Shown piece after piece: positions 42,022 through 49,935 of a stretch of DNA of 64,000 bases. Each line of letters opens with the position of its first letter. Within the stretch, counting starts at the first letter, position 1. Source of the DNA: Streptomyces griseoruber (GTDB taxonomy: Bacteria > Actinomycetota > Actinomycetes > Streptomycetales > Streptomycetaceae); assembly GCF_001514205.1 (NCBI RefSeq), contig NZ_KQ948779.1, positions 10,955 to 74,954 of the forward strand, read 5' to 3'. A model generated the notes under the pieces. The model saw nothing but the letters and a program-made list of their open reading frames with translations. It was not told the DNA's origin and did not search any database. Position numbers and translations under genes: made by a program.

Positions 42022-42393
42022 TCAGACGGCGATCAGGTCCACGACGAAGATCAGCGTCTCACCGGGCTTGATCGCCGGGGTGGGGCTCTGGTTGCCGTAG
42101 GCCAGGTGCGGCGGGATGGTCAGCCGGCGGCGGCCGCCGACCTTCATGCCCTGCACACCCTGGTCCCAGCCCTTGATGACACGGCCGCCACCCAGCGGGA
42201 AGCGGAACGGCGCGCCACGGTTCCAGCTGGCGTCGAACTCCTCACCCGTGCTGAAGGAGACACCCACGTAGTGGACGGTGACGGTCTGACCGGCCTGCGC
42301 AACCTCGCCGTCGCCCTCCCAGATGTCCTTGATCTCGAGGTCCGCCGGGGGCTCGCCTTCGGGGAAGTCGATCTCGGGCTTCTCGTTGCTCAC
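42022..42393 (-). CDS. FKBP-type peptidyl-prolyl isomerase, single domain
   Basis: 123 residues from ATG 42393. One FKBP domain with VHYVGVSFSTGEEFDASWNR, GVQGMKVGGRRRLTIPPHLA and TLIFVVDLIAV; the catalytic aromatic pocket appears intact. No signal peptide: cytoplasmic. It follows the FKBP lipoprotein gene by 60 bp. Confidence 0.94.
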   Translation of the reverse strand: MSNEKPEIDFPEGEPPADLEIKDIWEGDGEVAQAGQTVTVHYVGVSFSTGEEFDASWNRGAPFRFPLGGGRVIKGWDQGVQGMKVGGRRRLTIPPHLAYGNQSPTPAIKPGETLIFVVDLIAV

Positions 42394-42453
42394 GTCACTG
42401 CTCCTGCTTGTCTACGGAAAGGCAACACACACAGTCTTTCATCCCGGACGGCG

Positions 42454-43458
42454 TCACGACGCCGCGAGGATGTCGACCACGAACACCATCGTGGAGTCCT
42501 TCTCGATACCGCTGCCACTCGGCGGGTTGTCCCCGTAGCCCAGCGACGGCGGAATCACGATGAGGACCCGGCTGCCCACCTTCTTGCCGGTCAGGCCCTG
42601 CGCCCACCCCTTGACGACCTGCTGGAGCGAGAACGAGGTGGGAGCGCTGCGGTCGTACGACGAGTCGAACTTCTTGCTCGTGTCCCAGACGAAGCCCTGG
42701 TACTGCACGACCACCGTGCTGTCGGCCGCGACCTTCGCGCCGTCGCCCTCGATCACATAGGTCGCCACCAGCTTCGTCGGCGGGTCCGCCTTGGGGATGT
42801 CGACGGAGGGCGCCTTGCCGTCGGTGTTCGTGCCGACCTTCGGCAGCTTGGCGTCGTCCTGCGGGACGTCCGTGCCCTTGGCGGAGCTCTTGGCGTTGAA
42901 GGTGTCCTCCAGGTCCACCACGAACACCAGCGTGTCGGTGCCCTTGATACCGGCCTGCGACTGGCCCTCCTTGCCGTAACCCCAGGTCGGCGGGACCGAG
43001 AACTCCACCCGGCTGCCCACCTTCTTGCCGGTCAGGGCATAGCGCCAGCCGTCGATGATGGAGCCCTCGGCGAGCTGGATGAACAGCGGGGTCTTGCGGT
43101 CGTAGGAGTTGTCGAAGACCTTCCCGGTGTCCCAGATCTGGCCCAGGTAGTTGGCCCAGATGAAGTCCTTCTCCGCGACCGCCCGACCACCGCCCGCGAT
43201 CACCGTCTTCACCGCCAGCTGGTCCGACGGCTCCCCCGTGCCCTTGGCCACCGTCGGCTTCTCACCGAACTTCGTCCCCGCCGTGATGGCCGGCAGCGGA
43301 CCGTCCACGATCTTCGGCGCGGGCGCCGCGGACGTCGCGGACGCCGAGGGCGACGCGTCCTCGCTCGCCTTGCTCGAGTCGGACTTGTCGTCACCACAGG
43401 CGGAGAGCGTGACCAGCCCTGCGGGAACGGCGGCAAGGAGAAGTGAGCGTCGGCGCAC
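42454..43458 (-). CDS. FKBP-type isomerase lipoprotein with two FKBP domains
   Basis: 334 residues from GTG 43458. Signal peptide with lipobox LSAC (Cys21), then a Ser/Ala linker. The first FKBP domain has IWDTGKVFDNSYDRKTPLFI and YALTGKKVGSRVEFSVPPTW; the second has VWDTSKKFDSSYDRSAPTSF and AQGLTGKKVGSRVLIVIPPS. Both keep FVVD at the end of the sheet. It probably folds exported proteins at the membrane surface. 109 bp after the pafA stop, with a terminator between. Confidence 0.93.
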   Translation of the reverse strand: MRRRSLLLAAVPAGLVTLSACGDDKSDSSKASEDASPSASATSAAPAPKIVDGPLPAITAGTKFGEKPTVAKGTGEPSDQLAVKTVIAGGGRAVAEKDFIWANYLGQIWDTGKVFDNSYDRKTPLFIQLAEGSIIDGWRYALTGKKVGSRVEFSVPPTWGYGKEGQSQAGIKGTDTLVFVVDLEDTFNAKSSAKGTDVPQDDAKLPKVGTNTDGKAPSVDIPKADPPTKLVATYVIEGDGAKVAADSTVVVQYQGFVWDTSKKFDSSYDRSAPTSFSLQQVVKGWAQGLTGKKVGSRVLIVIPPSLGYGDNPPSGSGIEKDSTMVFVVDILAAS

Positions 43459-43521
43459 GATGAGAGCCTCGTAATCGGTCGATCTTGGGAAGGGCGTGCG
43501 CGCAACTCTACGGCGTGAGAA

Positions 43522-43550
43522 GGGCGCCGTACGGGAAACGTACGGCGCCC
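43522..43550 (-). terminator. Terminator after pafA
   Basis: GGGCGCCGTAC (43522-43532) pairs with GTACGGCGCCC (43540-43550), and on the transcribed strand it is followed by TTCTC. It is 17 bp past the pafA stop. Confidence 0.8.
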
Positions 43551-43567
43551 GTGTTGCGTTCCGGCGA

Positions 43568-44929
43568 TCACATACCGGCGATCAGCTTCTCCACCCGGTC
43601 GTCCACCGAACGGAACGGGTCCTTGCACAACACCGTCCGCTGGGCCTGGTCGTTCAGCTTCAGATGCACCCAGTCCACCGTGAAGTCCCGGCGCTGCTCC
43701 TGCGCCCGCCGGATGAAGTCACCGCGCAACCGCGCCCGAGTGGTCTGCGGCGGCACCGACTTGCCCTCGAAGATCTTCAAGTCGTTGCAGATCCGCGTCG
43801 CTTGTCCCTTGCGCTCCAGCAGGTAGTACAGACCACGACGACGGTGGATGTCGTGGTAGGCGAGGTCTATCTGCGCCACCCGCGGATGCGACATCGTCAT
43901 GTTGTGCTTGGCCCGGTACCGCTCGATGAGCTTGTACTTCATCACCCAGTCGATCTCGGTGCCGATCCGGTCCAGGTCCTCGGCCTCGATCGCGTCCAGC
44001 GTACGGCCCCACAGCTCCAGGACCTGCTCGACCGTGCCCGTGCGGATGCCGCGGCGCTCGCAGAAGTCCACGGCCTTCTCGTAGTACTCGCGCTGCACGT
44101 CCAGCGCCGAGGCCTCCCGCCCGCTCGCCAGCCGCACCTTGCGCCGGCCCGTGATGTCGTGGCTGACCTCACGGATCGCCCGGATCGGGTTCTCCAGGGT
44201 CAGGTCCCGCATCACCGTGCCCGCCTCGATCATGCGCAGCACCAGATCCGTCGCGCCGACCTTCAGCAGCATCGTCGTCTCGGACATGTTCGAGTCGCCC
44301 ACGATGACATGCAGCCGACGGTAACGCTCCGCGTCCGCGTGCGGCTCGTCGCGCGTGTTGATGATCGGCCGGGAACGGGTCGTCGCCGAGGAGACGCCCT
44401 CCCAGATGTGCTCCGCCCGCTGGCTGACGCAGTACACCGCCCCACGGGGCGTCTGCAGCACCTTGCCCGCGCCGCACAGCAGCTGGCGGGTCACCAGGAA
44501 CGGAATGAGGATGTCCGCGAGCCGGGAGAACTCCCCGTGCCGGGCCACCAGATAGTTCTCGTGACAACCATAGGAGTTGCCCGCCGAGTCCGTGTTGTTC
44601 TTGAAGAGGTAGACGTCGCCCGCGATTCCTTCCTCGTGCAGGCGTCGTTCCGCGTCCACCAGGAGTCCTTCGAGAATGCGCTCGCCGGCCTTGTCGTGGG
44701 TGACCAACTCGGTCACGTTGTCACATTCCGGTGTGGCGTATTCCGGATGCGAACCCACGTCGAGATACAGGCGGGCGCCGTTCCGCAGAAAGACATTGCT
44801 GCTACGGCCCCATGACACGACACGGCGGAAGAGGTACCGCGCCACCTCGTCAGGCGACAGGCGGCGCTGTCCCCTGAACGTGCACGTGACGCCGTACTCG
44901 TTCTCCAGCCCGAAAATGCGGCGGTCCAT
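43568..44929 (-). CDS. pafA: Pup-protein ligase PafA
   Basis: 453 residues from ATG 44929. The glutamine-synthetase-like ligase fold shows RRIFGLENEYGVTCTF at the start (nucleotide-metal Glu), ARLYLDVGSHPEYATPE (catalytic Asp region), YLFKNNTDSAGNSYGCHENY and RPIINTRDEPHADAERYRRL. It joins the C-terminal glutamate of Pup to target lysines for the proteasome. It follows an MFS gene with only 9 bp between, so both may be read from the promoter facing lacI. A terminator ends the unit. Confidence 0.96.
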   Translation of the reverse strand: MDRRIFGLENEYGVTCTFRGQRRLSPDEVARYLFRRVVSWGRSSNVFLRNGARLYLDVGSHPEYATPECDNVTELVTHDKAGERILEGLLVDAERRLHEEGIAGDVYLFKNNTDSAGNSYGCHENYLVARHGEFSRLADILIPFLVTRQLLCGAGKVLQTPRGAVYCVSQRAEHIWEGVSSATTRSRPIINTRDEPHADAERYRRLHVIVGDSNMSETTMLLKVGATDLVLRMIEAGTVMRDLTLENPIRAIREVSHDITGRRKVRLASGREASALDVQREYYEKAVDFCERRGIRTGTVEQVLELWGRTLDAIEAEDLDRIGTEIDWVMKYKLIERYRAKHNMTMSHPRVAQIDLAYHDIHRRRGLYYLLERKGQATRICNDLKIFEGKSVPPQTTRARLRGDFIRRAQEQRRDFTVDWVHLKLNDQAQRTVLCKDPFRSVDDRVEKLIAGM

Positions 44930-44938
44930 GACTGAACA

Positions 44939-46198
44939 TTACGCCCGATCCCCTGAACTGAAACGGGGTTCGGCAGCACGGTTCGGATCATTTTCCGATG
45001 AAGACGCAACCACCGCACTTACGGCCGGAGCTGCCAATACCCGCCCCGTGACCAGCAAAACCAGCAACGACACGCCGCCCGCGACACCCGGCACCGCAAA
45101 CCCCCAAACGGCGCCACCGGCCTCCACGACAGGCCCCGCGACACCCGTCCCGACGGACGCGCCCACCGTGAAAGTCGTCACCAGCCAGGAGAACGCCTCG
45201 GTGACCGTGCCGCGCGGCGCGTGCCGGTCCACGATCACGAACGCACAGGCCAGCACCGGCGCCAGGAACACCCCCGCCAGGGTCGCCAGCGCCACCATGG
45301 CCACCGCGCCCGGCATCAGCATCAGCGGCACGTAACACACCGCCAGAAACGCGACCAGCACCCGCAGTCGCCGCTCCGGCACCCCCGCCCACTCCCGCGC
45401 CCCGTACGCCAGACCCCCGACGAGCGCCCCCAGCCCCAGCGCCGCCATCAGCCAGCCGTACACCACGTCACCGCCGTGACCGTCCGCGTACGGCACCGAC
45501 GCCACCGTGATCGACCCCATCGCGATCCCCACGAACAGCAGCGCGCCCAGCAGCACCAGCAGCGCGGGCGAGCGCAGCGCACCCAGCCAGTGCGCCTCGC
45601 GCAGAGCGGAGCGCCACGCGCGCGAGGGCGGCGACACGACCACCGAGAGCGCCCCGAGCACCCCGACACCGTTCACGACGAGCAGCGCCGCCCGCTCCGA
45701 CCACAGCGAGGCACACAACGTCACCAGCAGCGGCCCGACGGTGAACATCACCTCCTGCGCCACCGCGTCCATCGCGTACGCCGCCGGCACCTGCTCCTCG
45801 CGGCGCAGCACCGACGGCCACAGGGCCCGCAGCCCGCCCTCCAACGGCGGGGTGAAGAGCCCGCCGGCCACCATGGCCGCGTAGGCGAGCGGCAGCGGAT
45901 CCGTGCCGGAGAACGCGAAGAGGGCCATCGCCAGGGCCGAGACCAGCGCGGCGGGCAGCTGGACGCGCGGCTGCCCGAAAAGATCCACCAGGCGGCCCAG
46001 CACGGGCTGCCCCACGGCGCTCGCGACGCCGTACACCGAGACCAGCGCACCCGCCAGGCTGTACGTGCCCCCCTCGGCCCGCACGAACAGCACGACCGCG
46101 ATGGCGGACGTGGCGTTCGGCAGCCGGCCGACCAGCGTGCCGACCAGCAGCCGGGCCGCGTGCCGCGCCCTGAGGATCTCCCCGTACGCCGTGGCCAT
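44939..46198 (-). CDS. MFS transporter
   Basis: 419 residues from ATG 46198. Twelve hydrophobic helices; the first helix region has LVGTLVGRLPNATSAIAVVL and the family loop VGQPVLGRLVDLFGQPRVQL. The C-terminal tail is Ser/Arg-rich. It is probably an exporter; substrate unknown. Divergent from a lacI gene across a 95-bp region with two TACGTA palindromes, and directly upstream of pafA. Confidence 0.9.
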   Translation of the reverse strand: MATAYGEILRARHAARLLVGTLVGRLPNATSAIAVVLFVRAEGGTYSLAGALVSVYGVASAVGQPVLGRLVDLFGQPRVQLPAALVSALAMALFAFSGTDPLPLAYAAMVAGGLFTPPLEGGLRALWPSVLRREEQVPAAYAMDAVAQEVMFTVGPLLVTLCASLWSERAALLVVNGVGVLGALSVVVSPPSRAWRSALREAHWLGALRSPALLVLLGALLFVGIAMGSITVASVPYADGHGGDVVYGWLMAALGLGALVGGLAYGAREWAGVPERRLRVLVAFLAVCYVPLMLMPGAVAMVALATLAGVFLAPVLACAFVIVDRHAPRGTVTEAFSWLVTTFTVGASVGTGVAGPVVEAGGAVWGFAVPGVAGGVSLLVLLVTGRVLAAPAVSAVVASSSENDPNRAAEPRFSSGDRA

Positions 46199-46221
46199 CG
46201 CCCACCCGCCCGTCTGAGGTT

Positions 46222-46250
46222 GTACGTATAACGCCCTTCGTCATACGTAC
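46222..46250. promoter_or_regulatory. Paired TACGTA palindromes between lacI and the MFS gene
   Basis: GTACGTAT (46222-46229) and ATACGTAC (46243-46250) are exact inverses, and each holds the palindrome TACGTA; centres are 21 bp apart, two helical turns. Read leftward, the right word supplies a possible -35 and the left word a TATAC-type -10 for the MFS-pafA transcript. A binding site of the divergent LacI-family protein is plausible. Confidence 0.55.
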
Positions 46251-46293
46251 CATGTGCGCTGTTCACGAGTCCAGACGAAGGAGCAGGCGGACG

Positions 46294-47313
46294 GTGGCAC
46301 ACCACAGCACCCGCCCCACGAGCCGCGACGTCGCCCAGGCCGCCGGGGTCTCCCAGGCCGCCGTCTCCCTGGTCCTCGGCGACAAATGGCGCGGCCGGGT
46401 CGCCGAAACCACCGCCGAACGCGTACGGCAGGCGGCACGCGACCTCGGCTACCGGCCCAACCTCGCCGCCCGCAACCTCCGCCTCGGCCACACCCGCACC
46501 GTGCTCCTCGTGGTCCCCGTGCTCACCACCGAGTTCTTCGCCGGCGTCTACACCGGCGCCGCCCGCGTCGCCGCGGACCACGGCTTCGGCGTCGTCCTCT
46601 ACCCCTCCCCCGAAGGCGTCGGCCCCGCCCGCGACCCCTTCGCCTCCGCCCAGGCCGCCCTCGACGGCGTCATCGCCTCCTCCATGGCCGCCGACGCCCT
46701 CACCGCCATCCGCGGCGACCAGCTCCCCCTCGTCATGCTCGACAGCGACCCCGCCGGCAGCCTCGGCGCCGCCACCGTCAACCTCGACATCGCCGACGGC
46801 GTCCGCCAGGTCACCGACCACCTGCTCGACCTCGGCCACCGCCACTTCCTCCACCTCGCGGCCGACGTACCCTCCTGGACCTTCGAGGTACGCGCGCGTG
46901 AACTCACCGCACGCCTCGCAGCCGCCCCCGGCACCTCCCTGCGGACCGCCCCGGCACCCATCTCCATCGAGGGCGCCCTGGCCGCCACGGAGGCCGCCCT
47001 GAGCGCACCCGGCACCCACCGCCCCACCGCCGTCGTCTGCGACGACGACAAACTCGCCGCCGGCGCCTACAAGGCCGCCCGCCGCCTCGGCCTGCGCATC
47101 CCCGACGACCTCTCCGTCACCGGCCTCGACGACCTCGCCCTCGCCACCGCCCTCGACCCCGAGCTCACCACCGTCCGCCTCGACGCCGAGCTCTTCGGCG
47201 AACGCGGCATGCACGCCCTCCTCGCCGTCCTGGACGGCCGCACACCCGACGCCGGGGACATCCCCGTCCACCTGGTCGTACGAGGCTCCACAGCCCCACC
47301 GGGCGCCTCCTGA
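46294..47313 (+). CDS. LacI-family transcriptional regulator
   Basis: 339 residues from GTG 46294 with AAGGAG upstream. The helix-turn-helix and hinge read TSRDVAQAAGVSQAAVSLVL and VRQAARDLGYRPNLAARNLR; the sensor domain is of the periplasmic-binding fold (TEFFAGVYTGAARVAADHGF; SVTGLDDLALATALDPELTT). It diverges from the MFS-pafA unit and probably regulates it. Ligand unknown. It converges on prcA, with a shared terminator between. Confidence 0.92.
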   Translation: MAHHSTRPTSRDVAQAAGVSQAAVSLVLGDKWRGRVAETTAERVRQAARDLGYRPNLAARNLRLGHTRTVLLVVPVLTTEFFAGVYTGAARVAADHGFGVVLYPSPEGVGPARDPFASAQAALDGVIASSMAADALTAIRGDQLPLVMLDSDPAGSLGAATVNLDIADGVRQVTDHLLDLGHRHFLHLAADVPSWTFEVRARELTARLAAAPGTSLRTAPAPISIEGALAATEAALSAPGTHRPTAVVCDDDKLAAGAYKAARRLGLRIPDDLSVTGLDDLALATALDPELTTVRLDAELFGERGMHALLAVLDGRTPDAGDIPVHLVVRGSTAPPGAS

Positions 47314-47319
47314 AACGCC

Positions 47320-47353
47320 CTGTGCCCCGGCGGTCGACCCGGCCGGGGCACAG
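47320..47353. terminator. Bidirectional terminator between lacI and prcA
   Basis: CTGTGCCCCGG (47320-47330) pairs with CCGGGGCACAG (47343-47353). It sits in the 67 bp between two convergent stop codons and can end both transcripts. Confidence 0.8.
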
Positions 47354-47380
47354 AAGGGTGAAGACCCGCCTGCGGGCGGA

Positions 47381-48121
47381 CTACTCCTCGTCCTCGGAGC
47401 TCTCCGCCTCCGTCGTCGCACCGTCCGCCTCCAGCAGCCGCGCCAGCTGACGGCCCACGACGCGCTTGAACTTGCGCTGCTGCGGACGCGTACGGTCCAG
47501 CACCGCCACCTCCAGCCGCTCGGCGGGAATGTCCCGCTGCGTGCCGTTGGTGTCCCGCGACAGCGCCTGCACCGCCAGCTTCAGCGCCTCGGACAGACTC
47601 ATCCCGTCCTGGTGACGCTGATCCAGATAGCTGCTGATCTGCTCGGCGTTGCCGCCCACCGCGACCGAACCGTGCTCGTCCACGATCGAGCCGTCGTGCG
47701 GCAGCCGGTAGATCTGGTCACCGTCCGGGGTCTCACCGACCTCGGCGACCACCAGCTCCACCTCGTACGGCTTCTCACCCGCCGAGGAGAAGATCGTGCC
47801 CAGCGTCTGGGCGTACACGTTCGCCAGACCACGCGCGGTCACGTCGTCACGGTCATAGGTGTACCCGCGAAGATCGGCGTACCGCACACCGCCGATCCGC
47901 AGGTTCTCGTACTCGTTGTACTTGCCGGCCGCCGCGAAGCCGATCCGGTCATAGATCTCGCTGAACTTGTGCAGCGCACGGGACGGGTTCTCCCCGACGA
48001 ACACAATGCCGTCGGCATACTGCAGCACGACCAGGCTGCGGCCACGGGCGATGCCCTTGCGCGCGTACTCCGCGCGGTCCGCCATCGCCTGCTGGGGTGA
48101 GACATAGAACGGCGTCGACAC
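47381..48121 (-). CDS. prcA: 20S proteasome alpha subunit
   Basis: 246 residues from ATG 48121. Typical alpha-ring start (FYVSPQQAMADRAEYARKGI) and core (LQYADGIVFVGENPS; ANVYAQTLGTIFSSAGEKPY), with an acidic C-terminal tail EAESSEDEE. No catalytic Thr, as expected of alpha subunits. The alpha ring gates entry and docks the ATPase ring. It is the last gene of the pup-prcB-prcA run, 62 bp after prcB. Confidence 0.97.
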   Translation of the reverse strand: MSTPFYVSPQQAMADRAEYARKGIARGRSLVVLQYADGIVFVGENPSRALHKFSEIYDRIGFAAAGKYNEYENLRIGGVRYADLRGYTYDRDDVTARGLANVYAQTLGTIFSSAGEKPYEVELVVAEVGETPDGDQIYRLPHDGSIVDEHGSVAVGGNAEQISSYLDQRHQDGMSLSEALKLAVQALSRDTNGTQRDIPAERLEVAVLDRTRPQQRKFKRVVGRQLARLLEADGATTEAESSEDEE

Positions 48122-48183
48122 CGGTTATCCGTCCCTTTCTGTCGAAGTCACTGGATCACCTGCCACAAGATGCGGACCGACCG

Positions 48184-49029
48184 CTACAGCAGGGCGGCAC
48201 GCGGGCCGTCCGGCTCCTGCAGCCGGCGCTCGAGGATCGAACGGGCGATCTCCGAGGACTCGTCGTCGGTGAGCCTGCGGAAACCGTCCTCGGTGATCAC
48301 AGTGACGATCGGATAGATCCGGCGCGCGACATCGGGACCACCGGTCGCCGAGTCGTCGTCGGCCGCGTCGTACAGAGCCTGCACCACGAGGGTCGTGGCC
48401 TCTTCCTCGCTCAGGTCGTCGCGGAAGAGCTTCTTCATCGCCCCGCGCGCGAAGATCGAGCCGGAGCCCGTGGCGGCGTAGTGGTGCTCCTCGGAACGGC
48501 CGCCCGTGACGTCGTACGAGAAGATCCGCCCCCTGCCGCGGTCCACGTCGAACCCGGCGAAGAGCGGCACCACGGCGAGGCCCTGCATGGCCATGCCGAG
48601 GTTGCCGCGGATCATGGTCGACAGCCGGTTCGCCTTGCCCTCCAGCGAGAGCTGGGCCCCCTCGACCTTCTCGAAGTGCTCCAGCTCCAGCTGGAACAGC
48701 TTCACCATCTCCACGGCCAGACCGGCGGTGCCGGCGATACCCACGGCGGAGTACTCGTCGGCCGGGAACACCTTCTCGATGTCGCGCTGGGCGATGACAT
48801 TGCCCATGGTGGCCCGGCGGTCACCGGCGAGCACGACCCCGCCGGGGAAGGTGGCGGCCACGATCGTGGTCCCGTGCGGCGCCTCGATCACACCCTGCGT
48901 CGGGGGCAGCTGCCTCTTACCGGGCAGCAGCTCCGGCTGGTGGTCGGAGAGGAAGTCCATGAAGGACGAGGACCCAGGCGTCAGGAAGGCAGCTGGTAGA
49001 CGCCCGGTGCTACGAGTGTTGGCTTCCAC
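48184..49029 (-). CDS. prcB: 20S proteasome beta subunit (catalytic)
   Basis: 281 residues from GTG 49029 behind GGAAGGA. A 53-residue propeptide ends at Gly53; the mature enzyme begins at Thr54 (HG/TTIVAATFPGGVVLAGDRRA), with the supporting Lys/Asp residues of the active site visible (VVLAGDRRATMGN; GFDVDRGRGRIFSYDVTGG). The start lies 49 nt inside the 3' part of the broken endonuclease gene, which suggests that translation was coupled to it. Confidence 0.97.
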   Translation of the reverse strand: MEANTRSTGRLPAAFLTPGSSSFMDFLSDHQPELLPGKRQLPPTQGVIEAPHGTTIVAATFPGGVVLAGDRRATMGNVIAQRDIEKVFPADEYSAVGIAGTAGLAVEMVKLFQLELEHFEKVEGAQLSLEGKANRLSTMIRGNLGMAMQGLAVVPLFAGFDVDRGRGRIFSYDVTGGRSEEHHYAATGSGSIFARGAMKKLFRDDLSEEEATTLVVQALYDAADDDSATGGPDVARRIYPIVTVITEDGFRRLTDDESSEIARSILERRLQEPDGPRAALL

Positions 49030-49479
49030 GGAGTTCCTTCCAGGTAGGCGGCTGCCCGACGAACTGCGTCGGGATCGTCTCCCAACTTGCCGATGGCCGA
49101 ATTGCAGTTGAAGCACAGTACGCCACGGACCCTACCCGTCTGGTGGCAATGATCCACATGTACGGCGGGAGCTTTCAGGCAGATCACGCAGAGCCCCATC
49201 TGCGAGGCGACCATGGCGTCACGCTCGGCGACCGTCGGAAGCCGTGGCGTTGCGGTGCCAGTCACTGTGCGGCTTGATCACTCCGCACGTACGGCAGTAC
49301 TTGTGCCCCTCAGGCGCATCCACTCGGGGCCGCACGTTCTTACCTTTGGCGAGCTGCCGGGCTTGGTGATACCCCGCCCAGCACTCCCGGCAGTAGGCCT
49401 GCAACCCGTCACGAGCCGCCTTGTCACCAGCGAAGGCTGCCCGCGGCTTGGACTCTTTGCACCGCGAGCAACGCTTCAC
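48981..49479 (-). pseudogene. Endonuclease VII-like gene, disrupted by an internal deletion/frameshift
   Basis: Two parts in different frames. The upstream part (from about GTG 49479, stop TGA at 49219) has two CxxC pairs (RCSRCKESKPRAAFAGDKAA, AYCREC) and KYCRTCGVIKPHSDWHRNAT. The downstream part (48981-49265) has the HNH/endonuclease VII core: ERDAMVASQMGLCVICLKAP, VHVDHCHQTGRVRGVLCFNC. In intact family members a CxxC-containing link of some 25-30 residues normally joins ASDG to AERDA; here it is missing and the frame changes. GTG 49265 overlaps the upstream stop, so both parts could still be made by coupling. Its place between pup and prcB is normal in Streptomyces; its role is unknown. 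Confidence 0.72.
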
Positions 49480-49529
49480 ACCATCTGGATTTTCCAACCC
49501 GAACTCCCCCGGAGCCTTCGATTCGAAGG

Positions 49530-49748
49530 CTACTCGCCGCCCTTCTGAACGAAACTTCGAACGAAGTCCTCGGCATTTTCCTCGAGGACATCGTCGATCT
49601 CGTCCAGCACCGAGTCCACGTCGTCGCTCAGCTTCTCGTGCCGCTCCTTGAGGTCGCCGGAAGCCTGCGCCTCTTCCGTCTGCTCCTCGACCTCCTCCGT
49701 GGAGCGCGTCGCCTTCTGCTGGCCGCCGCCGGTGTCCTTGGTCGCCAT
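49530..49748 (-). CDS. pup: Prokaryotic ubiquitin-like protein Pup
   Basis: 72 residues from ATG 49748. Starts MATKDTGGGQQKATRSTEEV; acidic, with the helical ATPase-binding region LSDDVDSVLDEIDDVLEENA, and ends FVRSFVQKGGE. The C-terminal residue is already Glu, so deamidation by Dop is not required before ligation by PafA. First gene of the run leading to prcB and prcA; the likely promoter lies in 49760-49860. Confidence 0.97.
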   Translation of the reverse strand: MATKDTGGGQQKATRSTEEVEEQTEEAQASGDLKERHEKLSDDVDSVLDEIDDVLEENAEDFVRSFVQKGGE

Positions 49749-49889
49749 AACCCTCACCCCGCTCAGTTCGCCCGACATGTTCGGCAGGTCGGCTTCCTGC
49801 CGATCGGTGATGATCAGACCCTACAAGGAGGGTCCGACATCGGCCCCGTAGTTGTTCCAACGTACGAGGCCCCTTTCGATGATTCCCTT

Positions 49890-49913
49890 GCGGCGGGGTT
49901 TCCACCCCGCCGC
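49890..49913 (-). terminator. Terminator after dop
   Basis: GCGGCGGGG and CCCCGCCGC flank a TTTCCA loop, a perfect 9-bp stem, 22 bp past the dop stop. It separates dop from pup. Confidence 0.8.
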
Positions 49914-49935
49914 GGGAGAGCTTCCTCGGGCCCGC

